Position numbers and translations under genes: made by a program | In this document: positions 6,225-6,238 of the stretch, in pieces | Numbering within the stretch: position 1 is the first letter of the stretch | How the letters are laid out: each line of letters starts with the position of its first letter | Notes under the pieces: generated by a model | Databases searched by the model: none | Seen by the model: only the letters and a program-made list of their open reading frames with translations | Told to the model about the DNA's origin: nothing | From: a bacterium | Lineage (GTDB): Bacteria > Oederibacteriota > PGYV01 > DSBP01 | Length of the DNA stretch: 6,238 nt | Reading direction: 5' to 3' | NCBI GenBank assembly: GCA_011049465.1 | Contig: DSBP01000084.1 | Span: 1 to 6,238, forward strand

Positions 6225-6238
6225 TGCGATGGTTGCAC

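Noticed and set aside
5939..6238. Minus-strand open frame of 99 codons running to the right edge
   Set aside because: It runs through both inverted-repeat arms, the GC-rich hairpin and the AT tandem. Its translation has a low-complexity His/Arg/Cys-rich middle and an AT-driven hydrophobic tail, with no recognisable domain. It starts at GTG only because the window ends there, so a partial gene cannot be fully excluded.
6015..6238. Integron attC site or CRISPR array in the inverted-repeat region
   Set aside because: The expected attC core sites (GTTRRRY-type ends) are not placed at the arm ends, and there is no repeated spacer-separated unit.

Overview
All five recognisable genes lie on the + strand and form two transcription blocks. 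About 360 bases of non-coding, structure-rich DNA follow at the right edge. The organism cannot be named from this window. Moderate GC, frequent AGG (Arg) and ATA (Ile) codons, a DUF4912/GH57 pair, a GspE/PilB ATPase and a lipoprotein-type SpoIID homologue together suggest a bacterium from a poorly cultivated lineage, probably with a diderm envelope. That placement is inference, and no rRNA or lineage marker is present.

Block 1 (left edge to 2623) is carbohydrate-related. It starts with the 3' part of a DUF4912 protein whose reading frame is already open at the left edge. It is followed with no intergenic base by a GH57 alpha-glucan branching enzyme that starts with TTG. The abutting stop and start imply translational coupling, and DUF4912 next to GH57 suggests a shared role in glycogen or alpha-glucan metabolism.

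A 107-base gap (2624-2730) carries a near-consensus sigma70-type promoter: TTTACA, 17 bases, TATAAT. Block 2 follows (2731-5878): a GspE/PilB-family secretion or pilus ATPase, a small DUF2905 membrane protein, and a SpoIID/LytB-domain lipoprotein likely to act on peptidoglycan. Their junctions overlap (TAATG and ATGA), so this is one translationally coupled operon. It probably ends at a hairpin plus T6 at 5918-5940.

The right end (5879-6238) has no convincing gene. It holds the operon terminator, a short AT-rich tandem repeat, a GC-rich hairpin that would work as a terminator on the minus strand, and an imperfect inverted repeat with arms of about 31 bases at 6015-6046 and 6194-6224. Three of the four substitutions between the arms become G-U pairs only in a minus-strand transcript. 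This is the least explained part of the window. It could be a MITE-like element or a structured minus-strand RNA converging on the operon. No complete, clearly new multi-gene system is visible.
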